Below are positions 1 to 6,345 of a DNA stretch of 13,376 bases, piece by piece; the stretch's first letter is position 1, and the number at the start of each line of letters is the position of its first letter. This stretch comes from Actinomycetota bacterium (lineage in GTDB: Bacteria; Actinomycetota; Actinomycetes; Nanopelagicales; Nanopelagicaceae). Below the pieces are notes generated by a model that searched no databases, was not told the DNA's origin, and saw only the letters and a program-made list of their open reading frames with translations. The stretch is from the NCBI GenBank assembly GCA_026392815.1, contig JAPLBI010000056.1, positions 1 through 13,376 on the forward strand, in the 5' to 3' direction. Made by a program: the position numbers and the translations under genes.

Positions 1-120
1 CTTGTAACCGTTTCCTTGGATTGCTGAGTAGTGAACGAATACATCTTGTCCGCCACCATCAACTGCAATGAAACCGAAACCCTTTTCAGAGTTGAACCAC
101 TTAACTGTACCTGTTGCCAT
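1..120 (-). CDS. cspA: Cold-shock protein (CspA family), 5' part only
   Basis: The first 40 codons are present, starting at the ATG whose complement is at 118-120; the rest lies beyond the left edge. The visible protein contains the cold-shock-domain start [15 protein letters not shown] (residues 4-18, RNP1 type) and then DVFVHYSAI (26-34, RNP2 type). These are the aromatic and basic residues that bind single-stranded RNA or DNA in this family. Complete members are about 65-70 residues, so roughly 60% is seen. The protein should act as a cytoplasmic RNA chaperone. A good Shine-Dalgarno (AAGGAAAAG, complement at 127-135) sits just upstream of the start, and a long untranslated leader probably precedes it. 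Family identity is certain; which Csp paralogue this is cannot be said. Confidence 0.95.
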   Translation of the reverse strand, partial: MATGTVKWFNSEKGFGFIAVDGGGQDVFVHYSAIQGNGYK

Positions 121-126
121 GTTTTA

Positions 127-251
127 CTTTTCCTTCGATATATGGGTGTTTAAGAAATCCTCAAACACGGTCTTCCTCTTGCGCCAGCGATACCGAGCAA
201 AGCACTACTGCCATGAAACGGGTCCTGATTAAGCGTCCGACTAAGGAAAAG
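127..251 (-). promoter_or_regulatory. Possible csp leader switch: Shine-Dalgarno and its distant complement
   Basis: On the csp mRNA strand the ribosome-binding site AAGGAAAAG (complement at 127-135) has an exact 9-base reverse complement, CTTTTCCTT, about 108 bases farther 5' (complement at 243-251). If transcription starts beyond 251, the two can pair and hide the site. Structured, temperature-responsive 5' leaders are known for cspA-type mRNAs; their occurrence here is inferred from this pairing alone. The paired sequence is purine-rich and simple, so chance is a real alternative. Confidence 0.35.
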
Positions 252-276
252 GGTACCTCCTACACACGAGTACACC

Positions 277-297
277 TAACTGTGGTCTAGACAGTTA
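277..297. repeat. Inverted repeat TAACTGT-N7-ACAGTTA
   Basis: Two perfect 7-base arms (277-283 and 291-297) flank a 7-base centre, GGTCTAG. The repeat lies in the shared csp/DUF3145 spacer, just upstream of the probable csp leader on the leftward strand. Its size and symmetry suit a dimeric regulator's operator, but no regulator is encoded in the window and no second copy was found. It has no downstream T-run, so a terminator is unlikely. Confidence 0.35.
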
Positions 298-407
298 CGC
301 CTAAAGGGAGCAAAATTGGGTATCTAGATAGTAAATAGCAAGCGTTTATGCCGCTGGGGAAGGTCGCATAGCGCGGTCTTGCTAGGTACTTACTAGGAGT
401 TTGCAAA

Positions 408-932
408 ATGCAAGAGCTACATCCATCTGGCCAGAACAGAGACCGTTTAAAGGAATCTGTCGCCGGTTTACTTGTCATACATAGCGCACCAAATGCGCTG
501 CGCCCGCACATTGAATGGGGCTTGCAATCAATCTTAGGTACTTGGCTTACTTTGCAATGGCGCGATCAACCATGCGCACCAGGAACATATAGAACAACTG
601 TTGAATTTCGAGATGTGCGAGGAAGCGATGCGAAGATTGCATCTGCACTTCGTGGCTGGCACTACTTGAGATTTGAAGTTCGCGAAGAATCCGAACTCGG
701 GGGAGAGTTCTATCGATCAACTCCCGAGCTCGGAATTCATCGCGCAAGTATTGATGGACTTGGCAATATTGTTTTGACCGAACATCAAATTACGGAGGCG
801 CTCGCCAAAGGCTTTGACGATCTTTCAATTCGCGATGCGATCGATGAAATTCTGGGAAATCAATGGGAAAGAGAGTTAGCCCCATTTAGGGAAGTCGAAA
901 TTGACCAGATTATTCAACTCCGGGCGATCTAA
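408..932 (+). CDS. DUF3145 family protein (actinobacterial, unknown function)
   Basis: A 174-residue protein matching the DUF3145 pattern. It has VIHSAPNALRPHIEWGL (residues 23-39), WRDQPCAPGTYR (51-62), SALRGWHYLRFEVREE (79-94), STPELGIHR (104-112) and the C-terminal LGNQWERELAPFR (149-161). There is no signal peptide or membrane helix, so it is probably cytosolic. AGGAG at 395-399, eight bases before the ATG, supports the start. The family is restricted to Actinobacteria and uncharacterised. In Streptomyces a DUF3145 gene lies beside the fabD-fabH-acpP-fabF cluster; here it is about 1.4 kb from accD, the distal end of the fab operon, but on the opposite strand. A link to fatty-acid synthesis is only guilt by association. 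Family call is firm; function unknown. Confidence 0.9.
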   Translation: MQELHPSGQNRDRLKESVAGLLVIHSAPNALRPHIEWGLQSILGTWLTLQWRDQPCAPGTYRTTVEFRDVRGSDAKIASALRGWHYLRFEVREESELGGEFYRSTPELGIHRASIDGLGNIVLTEHQITEALAKGFDDLSIRDAIDEILGNQWERELAPFREVEIDQIIQLRAI

Positions 933-947
933 AGAATTTGAAAGAGA

Positions 948-953
948 TATACT
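948..953 (+). promoter_or_regulatory. -10-like TATACT, leaderless start for the SIMPL gene
   Basis: TATACT lies in the 27-base gap after the DUF3145 stop and is followed by only six bases before the ATG at 960. No Shine-Dalgarno precedes that ATG. If this is the -10 element, transcription would begin at or beside the start codon and give a leaderless mRNA, as is common in Actinobacteria. No good -35 box is visible. Confidence 0.45.
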
Positions 954-959
954 AAGCCC

Positions 960-1724
960 ATGACAATTCCAGAGAGCCCAATTATCCAAATCGAACGTCG
1001 TAAAGCGATCGCTTTATTTGCATCTGTATTAATCCTCGCCGTTGCTTTATTCGGGGGATTGGTGAAGATTGGTTGGGGTATCTCTGCGCGCACTGATAGC
1101 GGAATCGTCGTTACAGGTTCTGCTCGCACTGAAGCTGTTGCCGATAACGCGGTATGGACTCTCTCTGTCTCGCTCTCACGTCCTAAAGTTGCTGATGCTG
1201 TTTCCCAGGTTGGAAATGACGTTGCCGCAGTTACTAAGTATTTAACAGATGGCGGAATCCCAGATGAGGCGCTCACCCTGGGGCCAGTTTCAACATATGG
1301 CCAAGAAGAATGGGTCAACGGTAATTCAACCGGTCGCATCCTTAACTACCGTGCAACTCGTGATGTAACCGTGCGCACTAAAGATGTCCAATTAGTTTCT
1401 AAGTTATCGCAAGGTATCGGCAGCATTTTGCAATCGGGTGTTAGCGTTAATAACTACGGTCCTCAGTATTACATCTCAACTTTGGCTGAACTTCGCCCGC
1501 AGTTGTTGGAGGAAGCTATGAAAGATGCCAAGGTTCGCGCAGATGCAATAACTAAGGCAGTTGGTAGCAGCGTAGGTGTCGTGACTGGAGTTAAGAGTGG
1601 TGTGTTCCAGGTGACCACACCTGACTCAACTATGACTTCAGATGGCGGCGCATATGACACAACCACGATCAAGAAGACTGTTACATCTACCGTTTCAGTT
1701 ACCTTTACTGTCAAAAACGGCTAA
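960..1724 (+). CDS. SIMPL (DUF541) domain protein, N-terminally membrane-anchored
   Basis: A 254-residue protein. Basic residues (ERRK, 12-15) precede one hydrophobic helix at about 17-36, so it is probably anchored with the bulk outside the membrane. Residues 48-252 match the SIMPL/DUF541 fold: the opening strand GIVVTGSARTEAVADNAVWTLSV, the alternating RATRDVTVRTKDVQLVSKL (131-149), the helix LLEEAMKDAKVRADAITKAVG (182-202) that is the family hallmark, and a final TVSVTFTV strand. SIMPL proteins include E. coli YggE, linked to oxidative-stress tolerance, and periplasmic BP26; no enzyme activity is established. The start is the only ATG placed before the anchor. It follows DUF3145 by 27 bases and may have its own leaderless promoter. 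Family call is secure. Confidence 0.88.
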   Translation: MTIPESPIIQIERRKAIALFASVLILAVALFGGLVKIGWGISARTDSGIVVTGSARTEAVADNAVWTLSVSLSRPKVADAVSQVGNDVAAVTKYLTDGGIPDEALTLGPVSTYGQEEWVNGNSTGRILNYRATRDVTVRTKDVQLVSKLSQGIGSILQSGVSVNNYGPQYYISTLAELRPQLLEEAMKDAKVRADAITKAVGSSVGVVTGVKSGVFQVTTPDSTMTSDGGAYDTTTIKKTVTSTVSVTFTVKNG

Positions 1725-1733
1725 AGTTTTTTA

Positions 1734-2276
1734 ATGAATTCTCGTGCACAGGAGCTCATCAACTATTTTGGGATGAAACCACTTCCAGTTGAAGGTACCT
1801 ATTTTATAAATACCTATATATCTGAAGCTAAGACCGAAGCAGGTGGCCCTGCTGGTACAGCAGGTTTGGGTCTATATCTGAAGGATCCAATTAGTATCTC
1901 GACCACGCATGTTTTGGAATTTGATGAGGTCTGGCACTTTTATGAAGGCGATCCAATCGCGCTTTATGAATTTCATGAAGATGGAACTGCTCGCACAATT
2001 ACATTAGGTCGCGATATCGCAGCAGGACAAGTTAGGCAGCACACGATCAAGGCTGGCGTTGTCCAAGCTGGAGAAGTCGCACCTGGCGGAGAGTGGTCCT
2101 TTTACTCATGCACCATGTCGCCAGGATTTATCGGTACCTGTTTCCGCGGCGTAACTAAAGCTGAATTAGCGGGCAAGTACAAAGGTTATGAAGAAATTAT
2201 TGAGCGAATCGGTGTACCTGATGGGCACGATACAAAAATGCCTTCAGGATATGTAAACGAGCAATTTAAGAAATAA
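1734..2276 (+). CDS. Cupin superfamily protein, DUF985 (cupin_5) type
   Basis: A 180-residue protein with the DUF985 cupin pattern. An N-terminal helix, RAQELINYFGMKPLPVEGTYF (4-24), leads to DEVWHFYEGDPIALYEF (64-80), where the cupin barrel holds its conserved Trp-His-Phe-Tyr segment. GRDIAAGQ (92-99), then QAGEVAPGGEWSFYSCTMSPGF (111-132), form the second half. The last 45 residues, rich in Lys and Glu, extend past the barrel. Relatives such as yeast YML079w have solved structures but no firmly known reaction. It begins 10 bases after the SIMPL stop with no visible Shine-Dalgarno, so translation may be coupled to the upstream gene. It ends 8 bases before the converging accD stop. No signal peptide. 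Family is clear; substrate unknown. Confidence 0.85.
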   Translation: MNSRAQELINYFGMKPLPVEGTYFINTYISEAKTEAGGPAGTAGLGLYLKDPISISTTHVLEFDEVWHFYEGDPIALYEFHEDGTARTITLGRDIAAGQVRQHTIKAGVVQAGEVAPGGEWSFYSCTMSPGFIGTCFRGVTKAELAGKYKGYEEIIERIGVPDGHDTKMPSGYVNEQFKK

Positions 2277-2284
2277 ATCTAAGC

Positions 2285-3676
2285 CTAGAGCGGAATATTT
2301 CCGTGGTCACCGCGGCGATGTGGCGCTGCAGCAAGAGTTCTAGCAAGTGCTGATCTAGTCTGCTTTGGATCAATAATTTCATCAACCGCACCGATTTCAA
2401 CAGCGCGGGCAACTCCACCAGAAATCTTGTCGTGTTCTGCAGCAAGTTCTAACTCCATCGCCTCACGTTGTTCGGGGGCAAGATCGGCAAGTATGCGACG
2501 GTGCAGCACGCGCACTGCAGCAACTGCGCCCATCACCGAAACTTCTGCGTTAGGCCAGGCAAATACTCGCGTTGCACCAAGTGATTTAGCGTTCATCGCC
2601 ACAAATGCTCCACCGTATGCGCGGCGTGTAATCAAAGTTACGCGCGGTACAACTGCTTCACCGAAGGCGTGCAATAACTTAGCGCCACGTCGCACCGCAC
2701 CTTCCCACTCTTGACCGGCACCAGGTAGAAAACCAGTAACGTCGGCGATAACAATTAGCGGAATTCCAAAGGCATCACATGTGCGCACAAAGCGCGCTGC
2801 TTTCTCACCAGCTGCTGAATCTAAAACTCCGCCGATATGTGCCGGGTTATTTGCAATAACGCCAACGGTTCGCCCGCCGAAACGACCAAGCACCGTAGTC
2901 ATGTTTTCGGCCCAGACTGGAAGAAGCTCTAACTTCTCGCCATCGTTATCCAAGATCGCATCAATCAGCGGATGGACTTCATAACTTCGCTTAGAAACTG
3001 GTGGAACAAAGACGGATAAGTCGAGATCTTTAAGATCTGTATCGAAATGCCCTTGATTAGCAAAGAGCGCGGTGACATCACGGATCTCATCAAAGGCTTC
3101 TTGTTCAGAGGATGCGATCACATGTGCAACGCCGCTATTTTTACTGTGCGCCTCAGGGCCACCGAGAGATGCCATATCTACATCTTCACCGGTTACCGAT
3201 TTAACAACGTCTGGGCCAGTTACAAAGATTCGACCTTCGGGTGCAAGTACAACGATGTCGGTAAGTGCGGGTCCATAAGCGCCGCCACCTGCAGTTGGTC
3301 CAAGCACAATAGATAGCTGTGGGATACGACCACTTGCCAGGATCATTGATTGAAAGACTTCACCGAATGCATCGAGGGATGAAACGCCATCACTTAAACG
3401 CGCGCCACCTGAGTGCCAGATACCGATGATCGGCAATTGTTTAGACATCGCTTCTTTGTAGGCTTCCACAATAACTTTGGATCCAACTACACCGAGCGCA
3501 CCACTTTTAATTGTGGCATCGGATGCAAAGACAACAACGCGATTTCCTTTAATTGCACCAGTTGCCGCGATCATTCCGCAATCGGTGCGTTCAACAAGAA
3601 GTGAATCTGTTCCGGGATCTAGCAGACGTTGGATACGAAGCAGCGGATCACGAGGATCAACTTCGTTGTGGACCAT
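2285..3676 (-). CDS. accD: Acyl-CoA carboxylase carboxyltransferase (beta) subunit, AccD6-like
   Basis: A 463-residue biotin-dependent carboxyltransferase that moves CO2 from carboxybiotin to acyl-CoA; acetyl-CoA to malonyl-CoA is the likely reaction. The N-domain oxyanion/CoA motifs are SGGARLSDG (89-97) and GPTAGGGAYGPALTD (126-140). The C-domain carries DVTGFLPGAGQEWEGAVRRGAKLL (312-335) and RRAYGGAFVAMN (351-362). In actinobacterial homologues the residue after GGA-[YF] influences acyl choice: Asp favours propionyl-CoA and hydrophobic residues favour acetyl-CoA. Here it is Val359, consistent with acetyl-CoA. The protein ends HGNIPL, as these subunits often do. The ATG at 3676 was chosen because the family starts here; the frame stays open 40 codons further, but only inside fabF. 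It is the last gene of the fab operon, 10 bases after fabF, as accD6 is in mycobacteria. A biotinylated alpha subunit must lie elsewhere. Confidence 0.92.
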   Translation of the reverse strand: MVHNEVDPRDPLLRIQRLLDPGTDSLLVERTDCGMIAATGAIKGNRVVVFASDATIKSGALGVVGSKVIVEAYKEAMSKQLPIIGIWHSGGARLSDGVSSLDAFGEVFQSMILASGRIPQLSIVLGPTAGGGAYGPALTDIVVLAPEGRIFVTGPDVVKSVTGEDVDMASLGGPEAHSKNSGVAHVIASSEQEAFDEIRDVTALFANQGHFDTDLKDLDLSVFVPPVSKRSYEVHPLIDAILDNDGEKLELLPVWAENMTTVLGRFGGRTVGVIANNPAHIGGVLDSAAGEKAARFVRTCDAFGIPLIVIADVTGFLPGAGQEWEGAVRRGAKLLHAFGEAVVPRVTLITRRAYGGAFVAMNAKSLGATRVFAWPNAEVSVMGAVAAVRVLHRRILADLAPEQREAMELELAAEHDKISGGVARAVEIGAVDEIIDPKQTRSALARTLAAAPHRRGDHGNIPL

Positions 3677-3686
3677 AAAAATCAGT

Positions 3687-4931
3687 TTATAGAGTTGCGA
3701 AAGCCAATACAACGTTGTGGCCGCCGAAACCAAAGGAATCATTGAGCGCTGCGATTTGTCCAGCAGGCAATGAGCGTGGAGTGTCGCGCACCACATCGAT
3801 AGTTACTGCAGGATCTAAATTCTCAATATTAATTGTTGGGGGAGCAAGACGTTCTTGTAGCGCCTTAACAATGAATACAGATTCAATTGCACCCGCGCCA
3901 CCAAGAAGATGCCCAGTCATTGATTTAGTTGCAGACACTGCAACATGATCTGAATCAGCGCCGAGCGCTAGGCGCAACGCATTTGCTTCAGCGACATCGC
4001 CTGCTGGAGTTGATGTCGCGTGAGCGTTTAAGTGAACAATATCTTTTGTAGAAAGATTGGCATCTTTAAGTGCAAATTTAATTGCACGCTGCACACCCGA
4101 ACCATCTGGGTCAGGAGCTGCGATGTGATAACCATCTGAGGAGAGCCCTTGGCCAACTAACTCGCAGTAAATCTTGGCGCCGCGTGCCTTAGCGTGCTCA
4201 TACTCTTCAAGAATTAAAATTCCGCCGCCTTCACCGAGTACAAAACCATCACGGTCAGCATCGTATGGACGTGATGCGCGCTCTGGCGCATCGTTGCGGG
4301 TATTGCGGGTAGAAAGCGCTTTCATCGCGGCAAAGCCAGCCATCGGAAGTTGGTGAATTGCCGCTTCAACGCCACCGCTAACAATTACATCGGCGCGATT
4401 TGAGCGGATCATTTCAAGTGCGTAACCAATTGCTTCGGCGCCAGATGCGCATGCGCTAACAGGTGTGTGGACTCCGGCGCGGGCTTGTAGTTCAAGGCCA
4501 ACGTTTGCAGCAGGGCCATTAGGCATCAACATCGGAACAGTGTGTGGACTGACTCCGCGCGCGCCCTTCTCTTTCAAATTATCGAATTGATCTAGCAAGG
4601 TAATGACTCCGCCAATACCGGATGCGATTACGACGCCGAGTCTTTCCTTATCAACATCTGGCGTACCTGCATCTTTCCAGGCTTCACGGGATGCAATGAG
4701 AGCAAATTGTTCTGAGCGATCAAGGCGGCGCATTTCTACGCGCTCCATCTGATCGGCAGGTTCTGTAGCAACGCGCGCTGCGAAGTGCACAGGTAAGAGT
4801 TCGCGCCAATCTTCAGTTAGAAGACGTACGCCGCTCTTTCCGGCGATTAGTGCAGCCCAAGTCGATGCAACATCTCCACCAAGTGGAGTAGTTGCACCAA
4901 GACCTGTGACGACTACGCGACGTTGAGACAT
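3687..4931 (-). CDS. fabF: 3-oxoacyl-[ACP] synthase II (KAS II)
   Basis: A 414-residue elongating condensing enzyme of type II fatty-acid synthesis. It condenses malonyl-ACP with acyl-ACP in the cytosol. The catalytic Cys161 lies in TPVSACASGAEA (156-167), the two histidines in NAHATSTPAGD (His304) and SMTGHLLGGAGA (His341), and the conserved Lys336 in SATKSMTGH. The glycine-rich GFGGHNVVL closes the fold. The N-terminus RRVVVTGLGATTPLG is typical, and length is normal for FabF. It begins 9 bases after acpP with no clear Shine-Dalgarno, which suggests translational coupling. It sits between acpP and accD in the order fabD-fabH-acpP-fabF-accD. All active-site residues are intact. The mycobacterial equivalents at this position are KasA/KasB. 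Confidence 0.97.
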   Translation of the reverse strand: MSQRRVVVTGLGATTPLGGDVASTWAALIAGKSGVRLLTEDWRELLPVHFAARVATEPADQMERVEMRRLDRSEQFALIASREAWKDAGTPDVDKERLGVVIASGIGGVITLLDQFDNLKEKGARGVSPHTVPMLMPNGPAANVGLELQARAGVHTPVSACASGAEAIGYALEMIRSNRADVIVSGGVEAAIHQLPMAGFAAMKALSTRNTRNDAPERASRPYDADRDGFVLGEGGGILILEEYEHAKARGAKIYCELVGQGLSSDGYHIAAPDPDGSGVQRAIKFALKDANLSTKDIVHLNAHATSTPAGDVAEANALRLALGADSDHVAVSATKSMTGHLLGGAGAIESVFIVKALQERLAPPTINIENLDPAVTIDVVRDTPRSLPAGQIAALNDSFGFGGHNVVLAFATL

Positions 4932-4940
4932 TTAAACTAC

Positions 4941-5189
4941 TTATACGGCAGCGCTAACGATGAAGTTAACTGCATCTCCTACTGTTGCAAGATCAGTTAC
5001 CTTCTCGTCAGGAATCTTCACGCCAAAGCGCTCTTCGCAGGCAACTACAACTTCGACCATGCTAAGTGAATCTACTTCTAGGTCGTCAGTGAAGTTCTTA
5101 TCGAGTTCGATTGATGCAGCTGGAATACCAGCAACTTCTTCAACGATCTCTTTGATTCCTGCAAGTACATCTGCGGCTAAAAGTGCCAT
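4941..5189 (-). CDS. acpP: Acyl carrier protein
   Basis: An 82-residue acidic protein. It carries the 4'-phosphopantetheine attachment motif DDLEVDSLSMVEV (35-47), with Ser41 the modified residue. Helix II (SMVEVVVACEERF) and the C-terminal helix (TVGDAVNFIVS) fit the four-helix ACP fold. The protein carries growing acyl chains as thioesters for FabD, FabH and FabF. A good Shine-Dalgarno, AAGGAAT, lies 7-8 bases before the ATG. The 117-base gap behind fabH is the only large gap inside the operon and contains an operator-like repeat matching one upstream of fabD. Extra acpP-fabF-accD transcription from there is plausible, since ACP is normally needed in excess. Confidence 0.97.
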   Translation of the reverse strand: MALLAADVLAGIKEIVEEVAGIPAASIELDKNFTDDLEVDSLSMVEVVVACEERFGVKIPDEKVTDLATVGDAVNFIVSAAV

Positions 5190-5270
5190 TTGTTTATTCC
5201 TTTTCTTTTCTTAATTCTTGCTTTTCTCATCCGAGTCCAACAGGTTGCAATTCTCTCTGATTAGATGCGC

Positions 5271-5282
5271 TACTTCCTAGTA
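5271..5282 (-). promoter_or_regulatory. Candidate operator upstream of acpP
   Basis: The plus strand reads TACTTCCTAGTA, matching 11 of 12 bases of TACTACCTAGTA upstream of fabD; both have perfect TACT/AGTA outer arms. It lies in the fabH-acpP gap, 82 bases before the acpP start. On the leftward strand a weak -10-like hexamer, GAGAAT, follows 15 bases later. The fabD copy has TAAAAT at exactly the same spacing. This suggests a second regulated promoter for acpP-fabF-accD; binding by a fatty-acid regulator is inference. Confidence 0.4.
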
Positions 5283-5306
5283 ATTGGGCGGTTAAATCTG
5301 AAAAAA

Positions 5307-6329
5307 TTATGGTTTAGGCGGTAATTTCACAACCTGCCCCGCGTAAACGAGACCTGCGCCATATCCGATCAAGAGCGCAATCTTGCCGTGAAGTTCTGGG
5401 TGTTTTGCCAGCAGCGCATCCATCGCAAGGGGGATTGATGCGGCAGAGGTATTTCCATTTGTGCGAATGTCATCTGCAATCACAACTGACTCTGGCAACT
5501 TCATCTCTTTCGCCATGGTTTCGATGATGCGCACATTTGCTTGGTGCGGAATAAATGCATCAATCTCATTTACAGATAAGCCGGCTGAATCAAGTGCCTT
5601 AAGCGCTGCCTTACTCATTGAGAACACGGCCCAGCGGAAAACCTTCTGACCTTCTTGCGTAATGTTCGGCCACTTAACATCTGCCTTAGTTAATTGAGTT
5701 TCAGTGTTGCGAACATCGATCCATGATGGATTCATCAAGATGGCATCGCGATTTTCAGAGTCTGATCCCCATTCAACCGGACCAATGCCCGGCTCATTAG
5801 ATTCGCCAATTACGACAGCGCCGGCGCCATCGGCGAATATAAATGCCGTTGCACGATCAGTTGGATCGGTGAAATCTGAAATCTTCTCAACGCCAATTAC
5901 GAGAACTTTCTTCGCGCTACCGGAGCGCACCATGTCGTGTGCCATGGCAACGCCGTAACAGAACCCTGCGCAGGCAGCGCTAATGTCGAGCGCAGCCGCA
6001 GTTGGATTTCCCATCCGTTGAATTACTGCGGTTGCCGCAGAGGGTGCTTGGTGCGGATAAGTAATTGTTGCCACAACGACGGTATCAATATCTTTTATTG
6101 TGAGTTTGGCGCGAGTTAGTGCTTGTTCTGCGGCACCGATCGCCATATCTACAACTGATTCATCGGCGCTAGCAAAGCGACGAGATTCAATTCCGGTGCG
6201 CTGCACAATCCATTCATCGCTGGAATCAATTAAATCTACGATCTCCGAATTTGGAACAAGGCGAGATGGGCGATAGGCACCGACAGATAAAATCGTGCTC
6301 TCGCTACCAGTTTTTACTTTGATCGCCAT
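5307..6329 (-). CDS. fabH: 3-oxoacyl-[ACP] synthase III (KAS III)
   Basis: A 340-residue initiating condensing enzyme that joins an acyl-CoA primer to malonyl-ACP. The catalytic triad is complete: Cys120 in DISAACAGF (115-123), His262 in FIPHQANVRI (259-268) and Asn293 in NGNTSAASIP (291-300). The N-terminal DEWIVQRTGIESRRF (38-52) and the C-terminal GYGAGLVYAGQVV (322-334) are standard for FabH. Length is slightly above the E. coli enzyme (317). The start is supported by AAGG eight bases upstream. The gene lies 16 bases after fabD. Actinobacterial FabH often uses branched-chain primers, but primer preference cannot be read from the sequence here. Confidence 0.96.
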   Translation of the reverse strand: MAIKVKTGSESTILSVGAYRPSRLVPNSEIVDLIDSSDEWIVQRTGIESRRFASADESVVDMAIGAAEQALTRAKLTIKDIDTVVVATITYPHQAPSAATAVIQRMGNPTAAALDISAACAGFCYGVAMAHDMVRSGSAKKVLVIGVEKISDFTDPTDRATAFIFADGAGAVVIGESNEPGIGPVEWGSDSENRDAILMNPSWIDVRNTETQLTKADVKWPNITQEGQKVFRWAVFSMSKAALKALDSAGLSVNEIDAFIPHQANVRIIETMAKEMKLPESVVIADDIRTNGNTSAASIPLAMDALLAKHPELHGKIALLIGYGAGLVYAGQVVKLPPKP

Positions 6330-6345
6330 CGCTCTACCTTAACTC

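Larger units (their letters stand above)
121..407. other. Divergent spacer between csp and the DUF3145 gene
   Basis: This 287-base stretch has no credible protein-coding frame. It must hold the promoters and leaders of csp (leftward) and the DUF3145 gene (rightward). It contains the csp Shine-Dalgarno with a distant 9-base complement, a 7-bp-arm inverted repeat at 277-297, and a perfect 10-bp palindrome TATCTAGATA at 321-330. An AGGAG ribosome-binding site for the rightward gene is at 395-399. I could not assign a convincing -35/-10 pair to either gene. Confidence 0.7.

Noticed and set aside
929..1339. Long antisense frames opposite the SIMPL gene, accD and fabF
   Set aside because: They mirror strong, family-supported genes, have biased shadow-type composition and no recognisable domains or ribosome sites.
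2291..2303. CGGAA-TAT-TTCCG repeat at the accD/cupin convergence as a bidirectional terminator
   Set aside because: It is short, has no T-run, and sits in accD codons for the conserved HGNIPL ending.
3677..3796. A 40-codon 5' extension of accD, with a possible start inside fabF
   Set aside because: The extension lies wholly within the fabF 3' end, does not resemble any carboxyltransferase N-terminus and is Leu/Cys-rich. The ATG at 3676 matches the family start and typical operon spacing.
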